A stretch of 64,000 nucleotides of DNA from Mariniblastus fucicola (GTDB lineage Bacteria; Planctomycetota; Planctomycetia; Pirellulales; Pirellulaceae). The position numbers and the translations under genes are program-made. The notes beneath the pieces are model-generated. The model was not told the origin of the DNA, made no database searches, and saw only the letters and a list, made by a program, of their open reading frames with translations. Below are positions 18,739 through 28,520 of this stretch, in pieces; the first letter of the stretch is position 1; every line of letters starts with the position of its first letter. The stretch covers positions 4,774,001-4,838,000 of the forward strand of contig NZ_CP042912.1 of NCBI RefSeq assembly GCF_008087665.1, written 5' to 3'.

Positions 18739-20379
18739 CTATCTGACTTTGTTGACGCTGCCGGGAGCATAACTTCCGGAACCGCTGAGAATTTTCGCAG
18801 GGATGTCAATCTCGCTGACGTGGCTGGTCATCGCGTTGCGGCCTGCATCAAAAGCAGCCGGAATATTGGATACCGAAGACGACGATCCGAGATCGCTATT
18901 CTGCACCGCAGCCGTTCGCAAGTTGTTGCCAGGCGTCGACGAAGGTGTACCAATTTCAATGGGTTTCAGTTGAGACTGTGTTGTGCCGTTGTGCCAGGAG
19001 TTCGTCAAACTGGAATCGATTCCACTACGCTGGCCGAACCCAGAGCCACTTTGACTCGGGGTCGCAACAGGCGTCACATTGGCGATGCGTGGCTGATTGA
19101 AGGTTCCACCAAACGATGCCGTCGGCTGAGCAGTTTGAGCGGGCTGACTTGGCGTTGCGGCCGCGAAGCCACCGGACGCACCAGAAGTGTTTGACGGACT
19201 GCCAAACTTTGGCTCCTGATTCTGAGCACCCGGGAAATCGAATCCTGTCCCCAAGCCTGCGACCCGATCTTTGGCTTTATTGAGTAGTTCCTGAGCTTCA
19301 GCAGCGACTGGATCGCTTGCACGCGTGAACTTTGGCTTGAACCCGTTGTCTTCGCCTCGCAATGGTGGCTTGAACTCGGAAGCAGCCGAAACGATCTTGT
19401 CTTTCAGTCCTCCACCGAAGTCCTTGGAAGTCTTCGCCGCTTCGATAGCGCGATCGCTGACGGTTCCCATCACGTTGCTAAACCTTTGCCGGGCAGCATC
19501 GACCGAGTTGCCAATCGCCTTCGATGCGTTCGTTCCGCCAGTTGTTAGCTGACCGTTCATGTCGTAAAGCGACTGATTGACTTTCGCCGCAGCCGAATCC
19601 AAGCCGGCACTCTTTCGCGCGTTGTCGATTCCGGTTTGCAGCTGACTGTTCGTTCTCGCGAGCGCGTTCTTGAACTCATTCGAGGGAGCAGTCGATAGAA
19701 CGTCAGCCGGTGCACGGAAATCGCCATTGCCAAACGGCTTTTTCGTATCCGCAACCGCGTCGTTGAATCTCTGCTGAGCATCCGACAGAGAGTTCGATCC
19801 GAACGTCGACGCTTTTTCCTTCGCCGAGGCGAATCCCTGGTCAATGCTGTTTCCAGCAGCTGCAAGATCTGCCTTGAAGTCTGACTTGAACGTTCCAGCA
19901 CTATTGCCGAATGAGTTGCTGCCGAATGAACTGTCCCCGAATGTGGATTCGCCACCGTATGGTTTCCGCAACGGCTTTTTACTGCCGCCTAACTCTTTTT
20001 CAGCCGAAGCGATTCCGTCTTTCATCGCATCGATTTTCCGACGGTAATCATCAATGTCGATATCGCTGCGATCCTGATCAGTGTTCTGACTGGCCAAACT
20101 GCTGCCCTCAGTCATCGCGGGATTCAGGTGGCGCGACGGAGGTGGCGGCGGAGCGGAATCTGATTCTTTTTTCCAAAACGCAAGATCGCTCGGACTCGGC
20201 ATCTTCATGTCGGAGAGTTTGGGCATCGACTGAAACGTCGATTTAAATGTTTGGCATCCGGGCAACGCCAGCAGACCCAGCGCGACGAGTAAGACCATCG
20301 CTCGCAACGAATTTTTGCTTGTGGATTTGGATCGTGGTTTCTGAAGCATTGGAATCCCAATCATTCGGGTACCGTTCAT
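18739..20379 (-). CDS. large low-complexity lipoprotein
   Basis: The product of up to 546 residues opens with a basic leader, a hydrophobic stretch (AMVLLVALGLLAL) and a lipobox-like LPGC, so it is probably a lipid-anchored outer- or inner-membrane protein. The rest is rich in Ser, Asn, Gly, Ala and Gln with short repeated helical stretches (SAKEKASTFGSNSL, DAQQRFNDAVADTKK, NARKSAGLDSAAAK), resembling an extended periplasmic spacer. No catalytic motif is visible. Later ATGs at 20364 and 20349 would trim 5 or 10 residues and still leave the leader. Function unknown; similar Ser/Asn-rich lipoproteins are frequent in planctomycetes. Confidence 0.6.
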   Translation of the reverse strand: MNGTRMIGIPMLQKPRSKSTSKNSLRAMVLLVALGLLALPGCQTFKSTFQSMPKLSDMKMPSPSDLAFWKKESDSAPPPPPSRHLNPAMTEGSSLASQNTDQDRSDIDIDDYRRKIDAMKDGIASAEKELGGSKKPLRKPYGGESTFGDSSFGSNSFGNSAGTFKSDFKADLAAAGNSIDQGFASAKEKASTFGSNSLSDAQQRFNDAVADTKKPFGNGDFRAPADVLSTAPSNEFKNALARTNSQLQTGIDNARKSAGLDSAAAKVNQSLYDMNGQLTTGGTNASKAIGNSVDAARQRFSNVMGTVSDRAIEAAKTSKDFGGGLKDKIVSAASEFKPPLRGEDNGFKPKFTRASDPVAAEAQELLNKAKDRVAGLGTGFDFPGAQNQEPKFGSPSNTSGASGGFAAATPSQPAQTAQPTASFGGTFNQPRIANVTPVATPSQSGSGFGQRSGIDSSLTNSWHNGTTQSQLKPIEIGTPSSTPGNNLRTAAVQNSDLGSSSSVSNIPAAFDAGRNAMTSHVSEIDIPAKILSGSGSYAPGSVNKVR

Positions 20380-20626
20380 CGAGGCGAGAAACTGTCCCTT
20401 GTCGTCAAGGTTTACTCAAAGCGCTTTATCGGAAAATTGGCTCAAGTTGCTGACCCAATTCGTAGGAATTTTTTGCGCCGGGATGTTAGAGACGCCTTTT
20501 TTCGCCGTCAAGCTTCAAAAGCGATAGCATTCCTGGCAAACCACGAAGCATCGGGGATTGAGAGAGTTTGGCGAGTGCGAGCCAGTTGGCGATCCTCTGA
20601 CCGAATCACGGCTATTCGAAGGCTGT

Positions 20627-21055
20627 TTAGCCTTTGTCGGACTTTGAGAAGCAATCCGAAATGATTTGCGAATGGTCAAAGGCCAGTTCTGGCAGATCAT
20701 CGACCGGGAACCACTTGGCGTCCGCAGCATCGTCGGCAGCGGCGATCGATTCGGAAGTCGAGGCTTCCGCCATGAAAGCCACGGTCACAACGCGTCCTCT
20801 GGGATCGCGATCGACAGCTGAATAGGCTCCGATCTGTTCAACCTGGGCCACCACCAGCCCAGTCTCCTCCTTGAGTTCACGGATCGCAGTGGCGTCAGCT
20901 GCTTCGTCCATTTCCATGAAGCCACCCGGCAACGCCCACGACCCGGCGAATGGATCCTTCTTCCGCTGGATCAGCAATATCGAATCTGTGCTCGAGTCAA
21001 ACACGACGACGTCGGCACTGACGGCTGGACGTGGATAATCGTAGGTGTAGCTCAT
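20627..21055 (-). CDS. NUDIX hydrolase
   Basis: This 142-residue protein contains a complete Nudix box at about residues 45-67: G, five residues, E, seven residues, then RELKEETGL, matching G-x5-E-x7-REUxEExGU. The YTYDYPRPAVSADVVVF N-terminus is typical of small ADP-ribose or nucleotide-sugar pyrophosphatases. It lies 107 bases downstream of the end of the decarboxylase operon on the same strand and could be a weakly linked last gene. The substrate is not predictable; a nucleotide diphosphate derivative is likely. Confidence 0.85.
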   Translation of the reverse strand: MSYTYDYPRPAVSADVVVFDSSTDSILLIQRKKDPFAGSWALPGGFMEMDEAADATAIRELKEETGLVVAQVEQIGAYSAVDRDPRGRVVTVAFMAEASTSESIAAADDAADAKWFPVDDLPELAFDHSQIISDCFSKSDKG

Positions 21056-21161
21056 GAAGTTCTTGCCGACTGAATGGCTGTATTAACAACGGAACGTTGC
21101 AAAGTAGACCTGTCAGAGAAAAAAAGCCTCTGCTTCATTTCCCTGCTGGCACCTTCACCGG

Positions 21162-22688
21162 TTACTTCTCCGCGTGCTCTGAGTCAATTTCGTCCAATCG
21201 CCACGTCAGCGGTGAGTTATTCTCCGCAAGAACATTTTTCGCCAGCGGAAACTGATGCGATCGGCTCTCGAGAAAGTGCATGAAATACCCGGCAGTGTTC
21301 GGAATCGCAATCACATCGCCAGCCGCAATTCCATTCGGAAACCGAAGTTTCCTCAACGAGATCAATTCCGATTCGGTGCAATAGGCTCCAACCAAATACC
21401 CTTCAATCTGCGTCTGGTCGTCATTCTCTTGACCGCGAATCACGACCGGATCGACCAGATAGTCATCGCTACCTGTCCGACATTGAGTCCGATTCATCGC
21501 GACGCCGACGAAATGGTCGCCGGAGTGATGCTGCTTGACGAACTCGACTCGGGCGAGGGTCATGCCGCAACCGTCAAGCAAACTGCGGCCCGGTTCACAG
21601 CGCAGTTGCAAAGAACGATCACGCAACGCGTCCGCAATCGTTGGGACGTTTGGCTCAAGATCCGCTTTCTGCTCGGCGCATGCACTGTCATCCAAAACAT
21701 GCTGCAGCCATTGGGCTCGAACTGGATTTTGCCAGTAGGGATAGGTGTTGCGTTTCCCATGTACTTCGCCGTCGACTGGTAAAAAGCCTAACCCGTGGTT
21801 GCGATACGTGAGCTCAGTCCGCTTGGATTGCAACGCGTCCCGATGCTCTCGCCAAAACCGATTCCACTGCTGTTCGCTTTCGAGGTAGCTCATCGGAAGT
21901 CCGCCGCCGATATCGACAAAACGAACATCGAGCCCCACCGATCGGAAATGGTCAACGAGCGGAAGGCACTGGCGAATTGCGGACACTCGCTGCTTGCTGC
22001 AGTAGCCGTCGAGATGAAAATGCAATCCGATCACGCGGACCTCTTTGCGATCGATGGATCGCAAGGTGCTGCTGGCGAGGTCTTGAACTTCATCCACATC
22101 AAACCCAAAACGTGAATGAAGTTTTTCGCCGTCATGAACAAATCCGCTGATACGAATAGCGATCTCTGCGGTCGCCTTCGACGCTGCAGCGATTTCTCGC
22201 ACTCGTTGCAATTCGTCACGATTGTCGATTGCGATGGTGACCTGATTGGCGACGCAAAGTTCAACCAGAGCTTTCGTTTTGATCGCCGCGGTGCAAATGA
22301 TGTCCGGACCAGGAACACCCCGATCAAGAGCCTGCCTACATTCCTGCTCGCTCGCCACATCGACTCCGCCACCCGCTTGATGGGCCGCATCAACGAATGC
22401 GAGGCATTTGTTGGACTTGCGGGCAAAGAAGACTTTGAAAGGCAAATCGCGCTCCGCAGCGACGGACTCAAGTTGCCGTAAATTTCTCACCAGAGGAGCC
22501 GTGGCGATGACATTCAATGGCGAGCCAAACTGTTCGATCGACTGTACAATCTCCGTTGGCGTATTCGACAACGCTTCCGTCATCCAGGACTCGAGTCGCG
22601 CACTTAGCGCAACAATTCCGCTGCAGTTCGCTCGCAATTTCGAAGTGCCTTCGCCAAGTTGATTCTCAGTTGCGGTCGCGAAACTCAT
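21162..22688 (-). CDS. Y4yA-like fold-III PLP-dependent decarboxylase
   Basis: The 508-residue protein has the alanine-racemase/ornithine-decarboxylase fold-III layout. The PLP lysine sits in the FARKSNK motif (the FAxKxN equivalent) near residue 86. ASEQECRQAL follows and DNRDELQRV lies in the barrel. Late are CEPGRSLLDGCG (phosphate-binding Arg/Gly region) and GAYCTESELISLRKL, which carries the active-site Cys-x-x-x/Glu loop of the partner subunit. It resembles diaminopimelate decarboxylase but belongs to the subgroup named after Rhizobium Y4yA, associated with siderophore-like or opine-like clusters. Its ATG overlaps the FAD-protein stop in an ATGA, so the genes are translationally coupled. 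It is probably the last gene of a four-gene operon. Confidence 0.8.
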   Translation of the reverse strand: MSFATATENQLGEGTSKLRANCSGIVALSARLESWMTEALSNTPTEIVQSIEQFGSPLNVIATAPLVRNLRQLESVAAERDLPFKVFFARKSNKCLAFVDAAHQAGGGVDVASEQECRQALDRGVPGPDIICTAAIKTKALVELCVANQVTIAIDNRDELQRVREIAAASKATAEIAIRISGFVHDGEKLHSRFGFDVDEVQDLASSTLRSIDRKEVRVIGLHFHLDGYCSKQRVSAIRQCLPLVDHFRSVGLDVRFVDIGGGLPMSYLESEQQWNRFWREHRDALQSKRTELTYRNHGLGFLPVDGEVHGKRNTYPYWQNPVRAQWLQHVLDDSACAEQKADLEPNVPTIADALRDRSLQLRCEPGRSLLDGCGMTLARVEFVKQHHSGDHFVGVAMNRTQCRTGSDDYLVDPVVIRGQENDDQTQIEGYLVGAYCTESELISLRKLRFPNGIAAGDVIAIPNTAGYFMHFLESRSHQFPLAKNVLAENNSPLTWRLDEIDSEHAEK

Positions 22689-24415
22689 TGCGTCATTTCT
22701 TTCTGTTTGATTTGCTCAACAATCGACTTTGCCCATCGATCGGGATGGCGGTGCAGTTTTCGGCTGAGCGTGTCATTGCCGAGCACACAGCCTTCGGTGA
22801 TTCGTCCGAAAATCGCCAGGCCTTCAACGACAGTCCCGTCGTGGATCGCGTTTCCGTTGCGGTCAACGTGGATCCCACCACCGCTCTCGATTCGCTGAAC
22901 GATTCTATCGGAAAGCAGCTTCGCGACAGGTCCGTTGGAACAGTTTTCCAACGGCGAAGGCAGAACCGCGTTGACGTGATGATCGATTTCGATGCGATTC
23001 TCGCCGGCGACCAACGCAGGTTTTGACTTTGCGGCACACTGCATCGACGCGGTGATGAAATTGAGGTCAAGGATACCTGCGCGGACTAACGCCAACATTT
23101 TCCCTTGATTTTCCGCGGGTGGTCCGAATGCGATTCGCTCCATCTCGATGCCGATCGTGTTGAAGACCGGCCAGGCTTCTGCGAGCAAACCTTCGTGGCT
23201 AACGCAACGGGCAATCGCGGGATAGAGGTTTCGCCAAGCCGCGCCGAGAGCCCACGCGATGTCCGGCATGATCTGCCCGGTGGAAACAGCGTACGACTGC
23301 TGCATCGCCGCGAGGGTTCCATAGGGCTGCATCGGCTGTCGGCACCAGTGGTCAAACCAGCCTTTAACTGATGAGGCTGAAATTGAGTTTCGTCCCGAGC
23401 AGAAATTGACCGCGGAAGAAGCGGCTTCAGTCACCGACTGCCAGACTTGATGGACCATTGCCGACGCCGTGACTGGTCTTGCCGTAACGTCGATTGCTGC
23501 GCGACCTCGCGCCCAGATTTCTTCCAGTTGCACTGGCTGAACAAAAATCGTTTCGTCCGGCTTGGACAGCATCGGACGACCGGATCGAGTATACGGCATG
23601 ATCACGGCTGGCTCGTCGCCGCTGCGTTCGTATTCCCATCCCGCCTCGCCACGTTTGAATTGGCCTCCGCGACCTTCGGTCATCGCCAATACGGCATCAA
23701 TCGAAGTCAATCCGAAACCTCGGATGGCGACCCTGGAGTTTGGCTGCACCGTCCTGGCATTCAAATTTTGGTTGACCGGAAAGACGGGAATGCTGTTCGT
23801 CGATTCGCCGCTTGATTCGGCAGATTCAGGCTCGCCTCCATGCCCGACGGTGATGACGACCTGATCCAACACGTACGTCTTGCCGCCGGCTCCGAGAATC
23901 CAATGACGATCTTCAGGCTCGATTGAATCGACACAGTCACGATGAAATTTGATCTCTGCAACACTACGGAGTTTGCTGATCACGCGTTGAAAGCAGTCGT
24001 GAAGATAGCGTCCAACATCTCGACGAGGCACAAAGTCATCGGGACCCGCCGGAGATTCGCCCTGCGTGTTGAGCCATTGCACCAGAGGCACGCGTTCCTG
24101 ATCGTGGCTCTCACCGCGTGACCACGCGTCGATATGCTTCGCGGCAAAGTTCATCTTCAGGTACGCGGGTTGATTGGGAGTATAGACGTTGCCGGCACCG
24201 GGAAAGTCAGCAGGTTCGAAAATGAGAACTTCAACGGGTTGCGAAACTTCCGAGTTCACCAGTTCGTCGGCCAGCGATTGGAGACAATACAACCCACGCG
24301 GACCGCAGCCAACAATTCCGATACGAAGCGTTTCATTTGTTCGGCTGTTTCGGTTCACCGCGAGACTTTCGCTTCTGTCGCTTGAGACCAGAGATCGTTT
24401 AAGGGTCTGAATCAT
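22685..24415 (-). CDS. FAD/NAD(P)-binding protein (PF13454-like), third gene of the PLP operon
   Basis: The 576-residue protein starts, after about 28 polar residues, with RIGIVGCGPRGLYCL, a GxGxxG dinucleotide-binding strand. A second nucleotide-binding motif, VAIRGFGLTSIDAVL, occurs near residue 235. The region matches the FAD-NAD(P)-binding class (PF13454) annotated in secondary-metabolite and siderophore clusters; the FEPADFPGAGNVYTP segment is typical of it. It overlaps both neighbours by four bases. Its likely job is an N- or C-oxidation or dehydrogenation step between a cysteine-synthase-like enzyme and the decarboxylase. The substrate is unknown. Confidence 0.76.
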   Translation of the reverse strand: MIQTLKRSLVSSDRSESLAVNRNSRTNETLRIGIVGCGPRGLYCLQSLADELVNSEVSQPVEVLIFEPADFPGAGNVYTPNQPAYLKMNFAAKHIDAWSRGESHDQERVPLVQWLNTQGESPAGPDDFVPRRDVGRYLHDCFQRVISKLRSVAEIKFHRDCVDSIEPEDRHWILGAGGKTYVLDQVVITVGHGGEPESAESSGESTNSIPVFPVNQNLNARTVQPNSRVAIRGFGLTSIDAVLAMTEGRGGQFKRGEAGWEYERSGDEPAVIMPYTRSGRPMLSKPDETIFVQPVQLEEIWARGRAAIDVTARPVTASAMVHQVWQSVTEAASSAVNFCSGRNSISASSVKGWFDHWCRQPMQPYGTLAAMQQSYAVSTGQIMPDIAWALGAAWRNLYPAIARCVSHEGLLAEAWPVFNTIGIEMERIAFGPPAENQGKMLALVRAGILDLNFITASMQCAAKSKPALVAGENRIEIDHHVNAVLPSPLENCSNGPVAKLLSDRIVQRIESGGGIHVDRNGNAIHDGTVVEGLAIFGRITEGCVLGNDTLSRKLHRHPDRWAKSIVEQIKQKEMTQ

Positions 24416-25506
24416 GGCTGAGCCTCTTGCTTTGCGGGTAATGCCGGGGAGTCTATTCGCTTCTCGAGCACGTCCGCACTGACGCCCAGAGATTCCTCAA
24501 CCCAACCGTTGTTGTAGACTGTGTCGAGATAGCGAGTTCCTGAGTCGTGAAGAATCGCAGCACACTTTTTGCCCTGAAGTTGCAACTGAAGCGATCGTAC
24601 GACTTCCAAAACTCCTCCTGCCGAACCTCCCACTAGCACCGCCTCCCGTTCCGCCGCTCGACGGCAACCGACAACGCAATCCAGATCCGAAACCCGGACG
24701 ACGTCGTCGAAACTTTGCTCGCGTGCGAGAGCAGGCTCATGTCCGGCGCCCAGTCCCGGGATCAGCCGCTTGCCTGGCGAACCGCCGAACAGCACGCTGC
24801 CGTTGGCGTCCACCGCGACGACTTTCGTTTCACGCCCCATTTGTCGCAAATAGTCGCGGCATCCTTGAGCCGTGCCTGTGCTACTGGTCGCGACAAACAG
24901 ATAGTCGATGTCTCCTTCAAGCGCCTGATCGATTTCCCGAATCGTGCCGGTTTGATGAGAGATCGGATTCTGGCGGTTCGCATACTGGTTAGGCCAATAG
25001 CTGCCTGAAATCTGCTCCAACAGTTCGTTGACTCGTTTGAGTCGAGCACCAAGAAAGCTGCCATCGACTGGTTCGGTGACTCGAACCACGTTCGCGCCGT
25101 AGGCCTTCATGATGGCGACGTTTTGCGATTGAGCGTTTGGATCGACGACGCAAATAAAGTTCAAACCGTGAAAGCGGCAGGCTTGCGATAGTCCGATCCC
25201 CATGTTCCCGGAAGACGACTCGATGACGGTGTCGCCCTTTCTCAGTCGGCCAGTCTTCATCGCATGAGTCAGCATTCGCAGGGCAGGGCGATCTTTGGCA
25301 CTGCCTCCGGGATTTGACGACTCCAGTTTTGCGTACAGCTCAACGGAGTCCTCGTCGAGATAGCGGCGGAATCGGACCAGCGGTGTGCCGCCAACGCAAT
25401 CAAGAATCCCATCGGCGGGTCGAAGCTGCCTGGCTTGTCCCGCGCGACTCGCATGGCGGTATCCCGTTGCCCGCGAGTCTATCCTGTTTGCTTCTGTCGT
25501 AATCAT
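24412..25506 (-). CDS. cysteine-synthase-like fold-II PLP enzyme (SbnA/CysK class)
   Basis: The 364-residue protein has the fold-II layout. The PLP lysine is in GGSAKDRPAL near residue 73. The substrate loop is SSSGNMGIGL near 98, the phosphate-binding loop is VATSSTGTAQG near 206, and GGSAGGVLEV lies near 292. Compared with CysK it has extra N-terminal sequence and a charged C-terminal tail. In context (flavoprotein and fold-III decarboxylase directly downstream) it more likely works like SbnA or Y4xP, condensing an activated serine with an amino-acid amine, than in sulfur assimilation. Its ATG overlaps the GH13 gene stop by four bases (ATGA), and its own stop overlaps the next ATG in the same way. 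Confidence 0.83.
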   Translation of the reverse strand: MITTEANRIDSRATGYRHASRAGQARQLRPADGILDCVGGTPLVRFRRYLDEDSVELYAKLESSNPGGSAKDRPALRMLTHAMKTGRLRKGDTVIESSSGNMGIGLSQACRFHGLNFICVVDPNAQSQNVAIMKAYGANVVRVTEPVDGSFLGARLKRVNELLEQISGSYWPNQYANRQNPISHQTGTIREIDQALEGDIDYLFVATSSTGTAQGCRDYLRQMGRETKVVAVDANGSVLFGGSPGKRLIPGLGAGHEPALAREQSFDDVVRVSDLDCVVGCRRAAEREAVLVGGSAGGVLEVVRSLQLQLQGKKCAAILHDSGTRYLDTVYNNGWVEESLGVSADVLEKRIDSPALPAKQEAQP

Positions 25507-27341
25507 TCCTGCTCTCCTGTTTGTGAATCGTTTGCATCCGAATCGCCTGGTTCTTTCGACAGAATCAGGATTGCATAGGGTCCGAACGACAGGGTTCCGT
25601 TGGCTGGATACCCGTCTCGTCCGACTGCTTCGACGACGACATCGGAAACCGGGTGGTCACAGAAGTCATCGCTGTACCCGGTCCAGTCCGAGTTGAGTCT
25701 CAACCGCCACGTTCCTTCGGAAGGAAACCCGATCTGGTAGTGATCCCAGGACCGGTCAGCAAAGTTGACCAGCACAACTACGTCATCACCTGCGCCGCCA
25801 TCACACCAACGATGAAAGGCCACGACTTTGTCGCCGTCGTTGACGTGGTGAACGTTGATGTGTTGGCCGACAAGTCCGCGAGAGATTCCGTTTTCGTTCA
25901 GCCGCAGAGAAATGAGATCTCGATACAATCGCGTGATGCCACGGAACTGTTCGGCGCGATCCCAGTCGAGCGGATCGGCGTCGTCGAAATGCAGGTCTTC
26001 GACGAACTCCTGGCCCTGCATCAACATCGGAATTCCCGGTGCGGTCAACGCCAGTGCCGCCGCGACGGTGGAGAGCTTTTGTGCGTGGTAGCTGTCGGCT
26101 TCGCCAGGAGTGATTTCTTCTGGCACTCGCGATTTACCGTTGGCGATTTCGTCGTGCGATTCGCTGTAGATCACTCGCTGGAAGGCGTCATCGTTATAGC
26201 GAAACTGCAGCGCGTCGCGGATTTTGTGCATATCGCGATAGTCATCTTCGACTTGTTGCACGACATCGCGAACGGGATGAACAAAGTGAGCATCCCACTG
26301 AGTCGAGAATCCGGCACCGCCACTCGAAAGCGTTTGCGTCAGGTAAGGGTCTCCCTGCAAGTCTTCTGCGACCAGCAGTTTGCCCGGAAACGCGTTGGCG
26401 ACTTCGCCATTGATCCACTGCATCAGGCTCCAGCCTTCGGGAATATCAGAAGCATCGATTCCGTTGACTTTTCGAATGTAGGCCGTCATATCGTAGCGTA
26501 ACCCGTCGACGCGGTACTCGTTGAGCCACATCATCGCGTTGTCGAAAATGAACTGACGAACTTCTCCGCGGCCATAGTCCGGACGCGTTTCGCCCCAGGG
26601 CGTCGTGCTACGCCAGTCGTTGTAAAAGTAGATTCCTCCGCCGCCGTTTTCGCTCCAACCGTCGAACTGCCAGAGGTCGAGATCGCTGGGCCCGAAGTGG
26701 TTGTAGACGACGTCCATGATCACGGCCAGGCCTTCTGCATGAGCCGCTTTGACGAATCGCTTCAAAGCATCCGGACCGCCATAGGCCTGTTCGATGGCAA
26801 AGATGTGCGCCGGGTTGTATCCCCACGACCAATCGCCTGCGAACTCGGCGACGGGCATGATTTCAATCGCATTGACGCCCAGTTTTTTTAAATGCCCAAG
26901 CCGCTTGATCGCGTCCGCAAAATCGCCAGGCTGATCCGGATCGGTTCGGTTGAAGGTGCCGATGTGCATCTCGTAGATGACCAGCTCGTTGTGGTTCGGC
27001 ATTTTGAAGTCGTCGTCTGCCCAGTCAAATTCCGGATCATGAACGACGGCATTGCCGACAGAGTTGGTGACTTCTCTCGCGTAAGGATCAATCCGTTCAA
27101 ACGTTTGATCTCCGTTGCAGATTTGAAACTTGTATTCGTCGCCGGCTTTCGCGTTCTTGACTTCGGTAAACCAGCAACCTTTTTCGTCGCGTTGCATTTC
27201 GCTGGCGTCAGCAGACCAGTCATTGAAACTGCCAACAACGCTGACTCGATCCGCATGCGGTGCCCAAACACGAAACGACACTGCGTCTTCCAACAGAACG
27301 GCCCCCATCCCGGTGGCCGCGACACGTTCCATAACTTCCAT
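25503..27341 (-). CDS. GH13 enzyme, 1,4-alpha-glucan branching enzyme type
   Basis: The 612-residue protein has an N-terminal E-set/CBM48 domain (about 17-110, SFRVWAPHADRVSVVGSFNDW). A GH13 barrel follows with catalytic D284 in DGLRYDMT, general acid E326 in LVAEDLQG and D397 in SESHDEIANG, then a C-terminal beta domain. The order and spacing match GlgB-like branching enzymes, although it is shorter than the usual full-length GlgB and lacks the N1 domain. It makes or modifies alpha-1,6 branches in glucan. It is the first gene of a four-gene run on the minus strand and overlaps the next start by four bases, an unexpected partner for PLP and FAD enzymes. Confidence 0.85.
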   Translation of the reverse strand: MEVMERVAATGMGAVLLEDAVSFRVWAPHADRVSVVGSFNDWSADASEMQRDEKGCWFTEVKNAKAGDEYKFQICNGDQTFERIDPYAREVTNSVGNAVVHDPEFDWADDDFKMPNHNELVIYEMHIGTFNRTDPDQPGDFADAIKRLGHLKKLGVNAIEIMPVAEFAGDWSWGYNPAHIFAIEQAYGGPDALKRFVKAAHAEGLAVIMDVVYNHFGPSDLDLWQFDGWSENGGGGIYFYNDWRSTTPWGETRPDYGRGEVRQFIFDNAMMWLNEYRVDGLRYDMTAYIRKVNGIDASDIPEGWSLMQWINGEVANAFPGKLLVAEDLQGDPYLTQTLSSGGAGFSTQWDAHFVHPVRDVVQQVEDDYRDMHKIRDALQFRYNDDAFQRVIYSESHDEIANGKSRVPEEITPGEADSYHAQKLSTVAAALALTAPGIPMLMQGQEFVEDLHFDDADPLDWDRAEQFRGITRLYRDLISLRLNENGISRGLVGQHINVHHVNDGDKVVAFHRWCDGGAGDDVVVLVNFADRSWDHYQIGFPSEGTWRLRLNSDWTGYSDDFCDHPVSDVVVEAVGRDGYPANGTLSFGPYAILILSKEPGDSDANDSQTGEQE

Positions 27342-27587
27342 TGTTCATTTCCAGCTGGCTTGGGTGATCTCCGTTCGAAGTGAACAGAGCTACGTGCGGA
27401 AATGCAAAGTCTGTGCCGGAGGAAAACAATTGCGACGGGGTTTGAAAAACCAGCGTCAAACCGCGATGGCCCAGCAAACCAGCGGATTTAATTTTTGGCC
27501 AAGCGGCTGGACTGGTGGCGACCAGCGCGGTCGCGGATATTCCAAAATTGCAGCTTCAAAGACTGATTTTGGATAAGCAAGGCGCAT

Positions 27588-27612
27588 AAAAAAGGGCCGA
27601 CAATGCCGACCC
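27588..27612 (-). terminator. intrinsic terminator downstream of sod
   Basis: On the minus strand, a seven-pair stem with two G-T pairs and a five-base loop (27594-27612) is followed directly by six T residues. It sits 86 bases after the sod stop codon and before the GH13 operon start. Confidence 0.6.
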
Positions 27613-27697
27613 AAATCGATTTAGTGTCCAACGTCCTTGCGATCGCCAAGCCATACAACAAAAGGCGATTCGACAAGCCATTCGACGGATAGCTGCT

Positions 27698-28306
27698 CTA
27701 CGCTTTTGCTGCGGCAAAACGCTCGGCAACTGCATCCCAATTGATCACGTTGAAGAACGCCTGAACATAGTCCGGACGGCGGTTCTGATAGTTCAGGTAG
27801 TAGGCATGTTCCCAAACATCACAGCCCAGAATCGGCGTGTGACCATTCATCAGAGGATTGTCCTGATTCGGAGTGCTTTCGACGTGAAGCTTGCTACCGT
27901 CATAGCACAACCACGCCCAGCCGCTGCCGAAACGGGTTCCGGCCGCGTTGGAAAATTCTTCTTTGAACTTGTCGAAACTGCCGAATGCTTCATCGATCGC
28001 AGCGGCAAGATCGCCAGTCGGAGCACCGCCACCGTTGGGACTCATCACGGACCAGAAAAGTGTGTGGTTCGCGTGGCCGCCACCGTTGTTTCGGACGGCG
28101 CCGCGTTTGTCTTCTGGAACCGCGTCAAGATTTGAGATCACTTCTTCGATCGGCTTGTCAGCCAAATCGGTGCCCTCAAGAGCCGCATTCACTTTGGTGA
28201 CGTAGCCGTTGTGGTGTTTGGTGTGGTGAATCTCCATCGTGCGAGCGTCAATGTGTGGCTCAAGCGCGTTGTAGTCGTATCCGAGTTCTGGAAGAGAGTA
28301 TCCCAT
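27698..28306 (-). CDS. sodA: superoxide dismutase, Mn-type (Fe/Mn family)
   Basis: The 202-residue protein is a full-length Fe/Mn superoxide dismutase with all metal ligands: H in the [10 protein letters not shown] helix, H in [11 protein letters not shown], and the D and H of [18 protein letters not shown]. Gly-Gly just before the ANH motif and a Gln in the [10 protein letters not shown] segment favour the manganese over the iron form, since Fe enzymes normally carry the Gln in the earlier helix. It converts superoxide to peroxide and oxygen. It has no signal peptide, so it is cytoplasmic. It is flanked by its own terminator and stands alone as a transcription unit. The gene symbol reflects the metal inference. 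Confidence 0.93.
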   Translation of the reverse strand: MGYSLPELGYDYNALEPHIDARTMEIHHTKHHNGYVTKVNAALEGTDLADKPIEEVISNLDAVPEDKRGAVRNNGGGHANHTLFWSVMSPNGGGAPTGDLAAAIDEAFGSFDKFKEEFSNAAGTRFGSGWAWLCYDGSKLHVESTPNQDNPLMNGHTPILGCDVWEHAYYLNYQNRRPDYVQAFFNVINWDAVAERFAAAKA

Positions 28307-28520
28307 TGGATTTCCTGTGAGTAGTCAATCGATATTAATAGCCGAAAAGACAAGACCGCATTTCGGGCTTCTGTCTAACTCAAAAGGATATCGCATCAGG
28401 CGGGATGCTGGAAGTCAGTGGATGGCCGAATCAGAAAGGCTGGTGCTTTGCAGGACTTTCGCGAGCGTCGGCACTTATGGCAAACGTGGACGCTCCGCAA
28501 AATCAGGAATCGGCCCTGAA

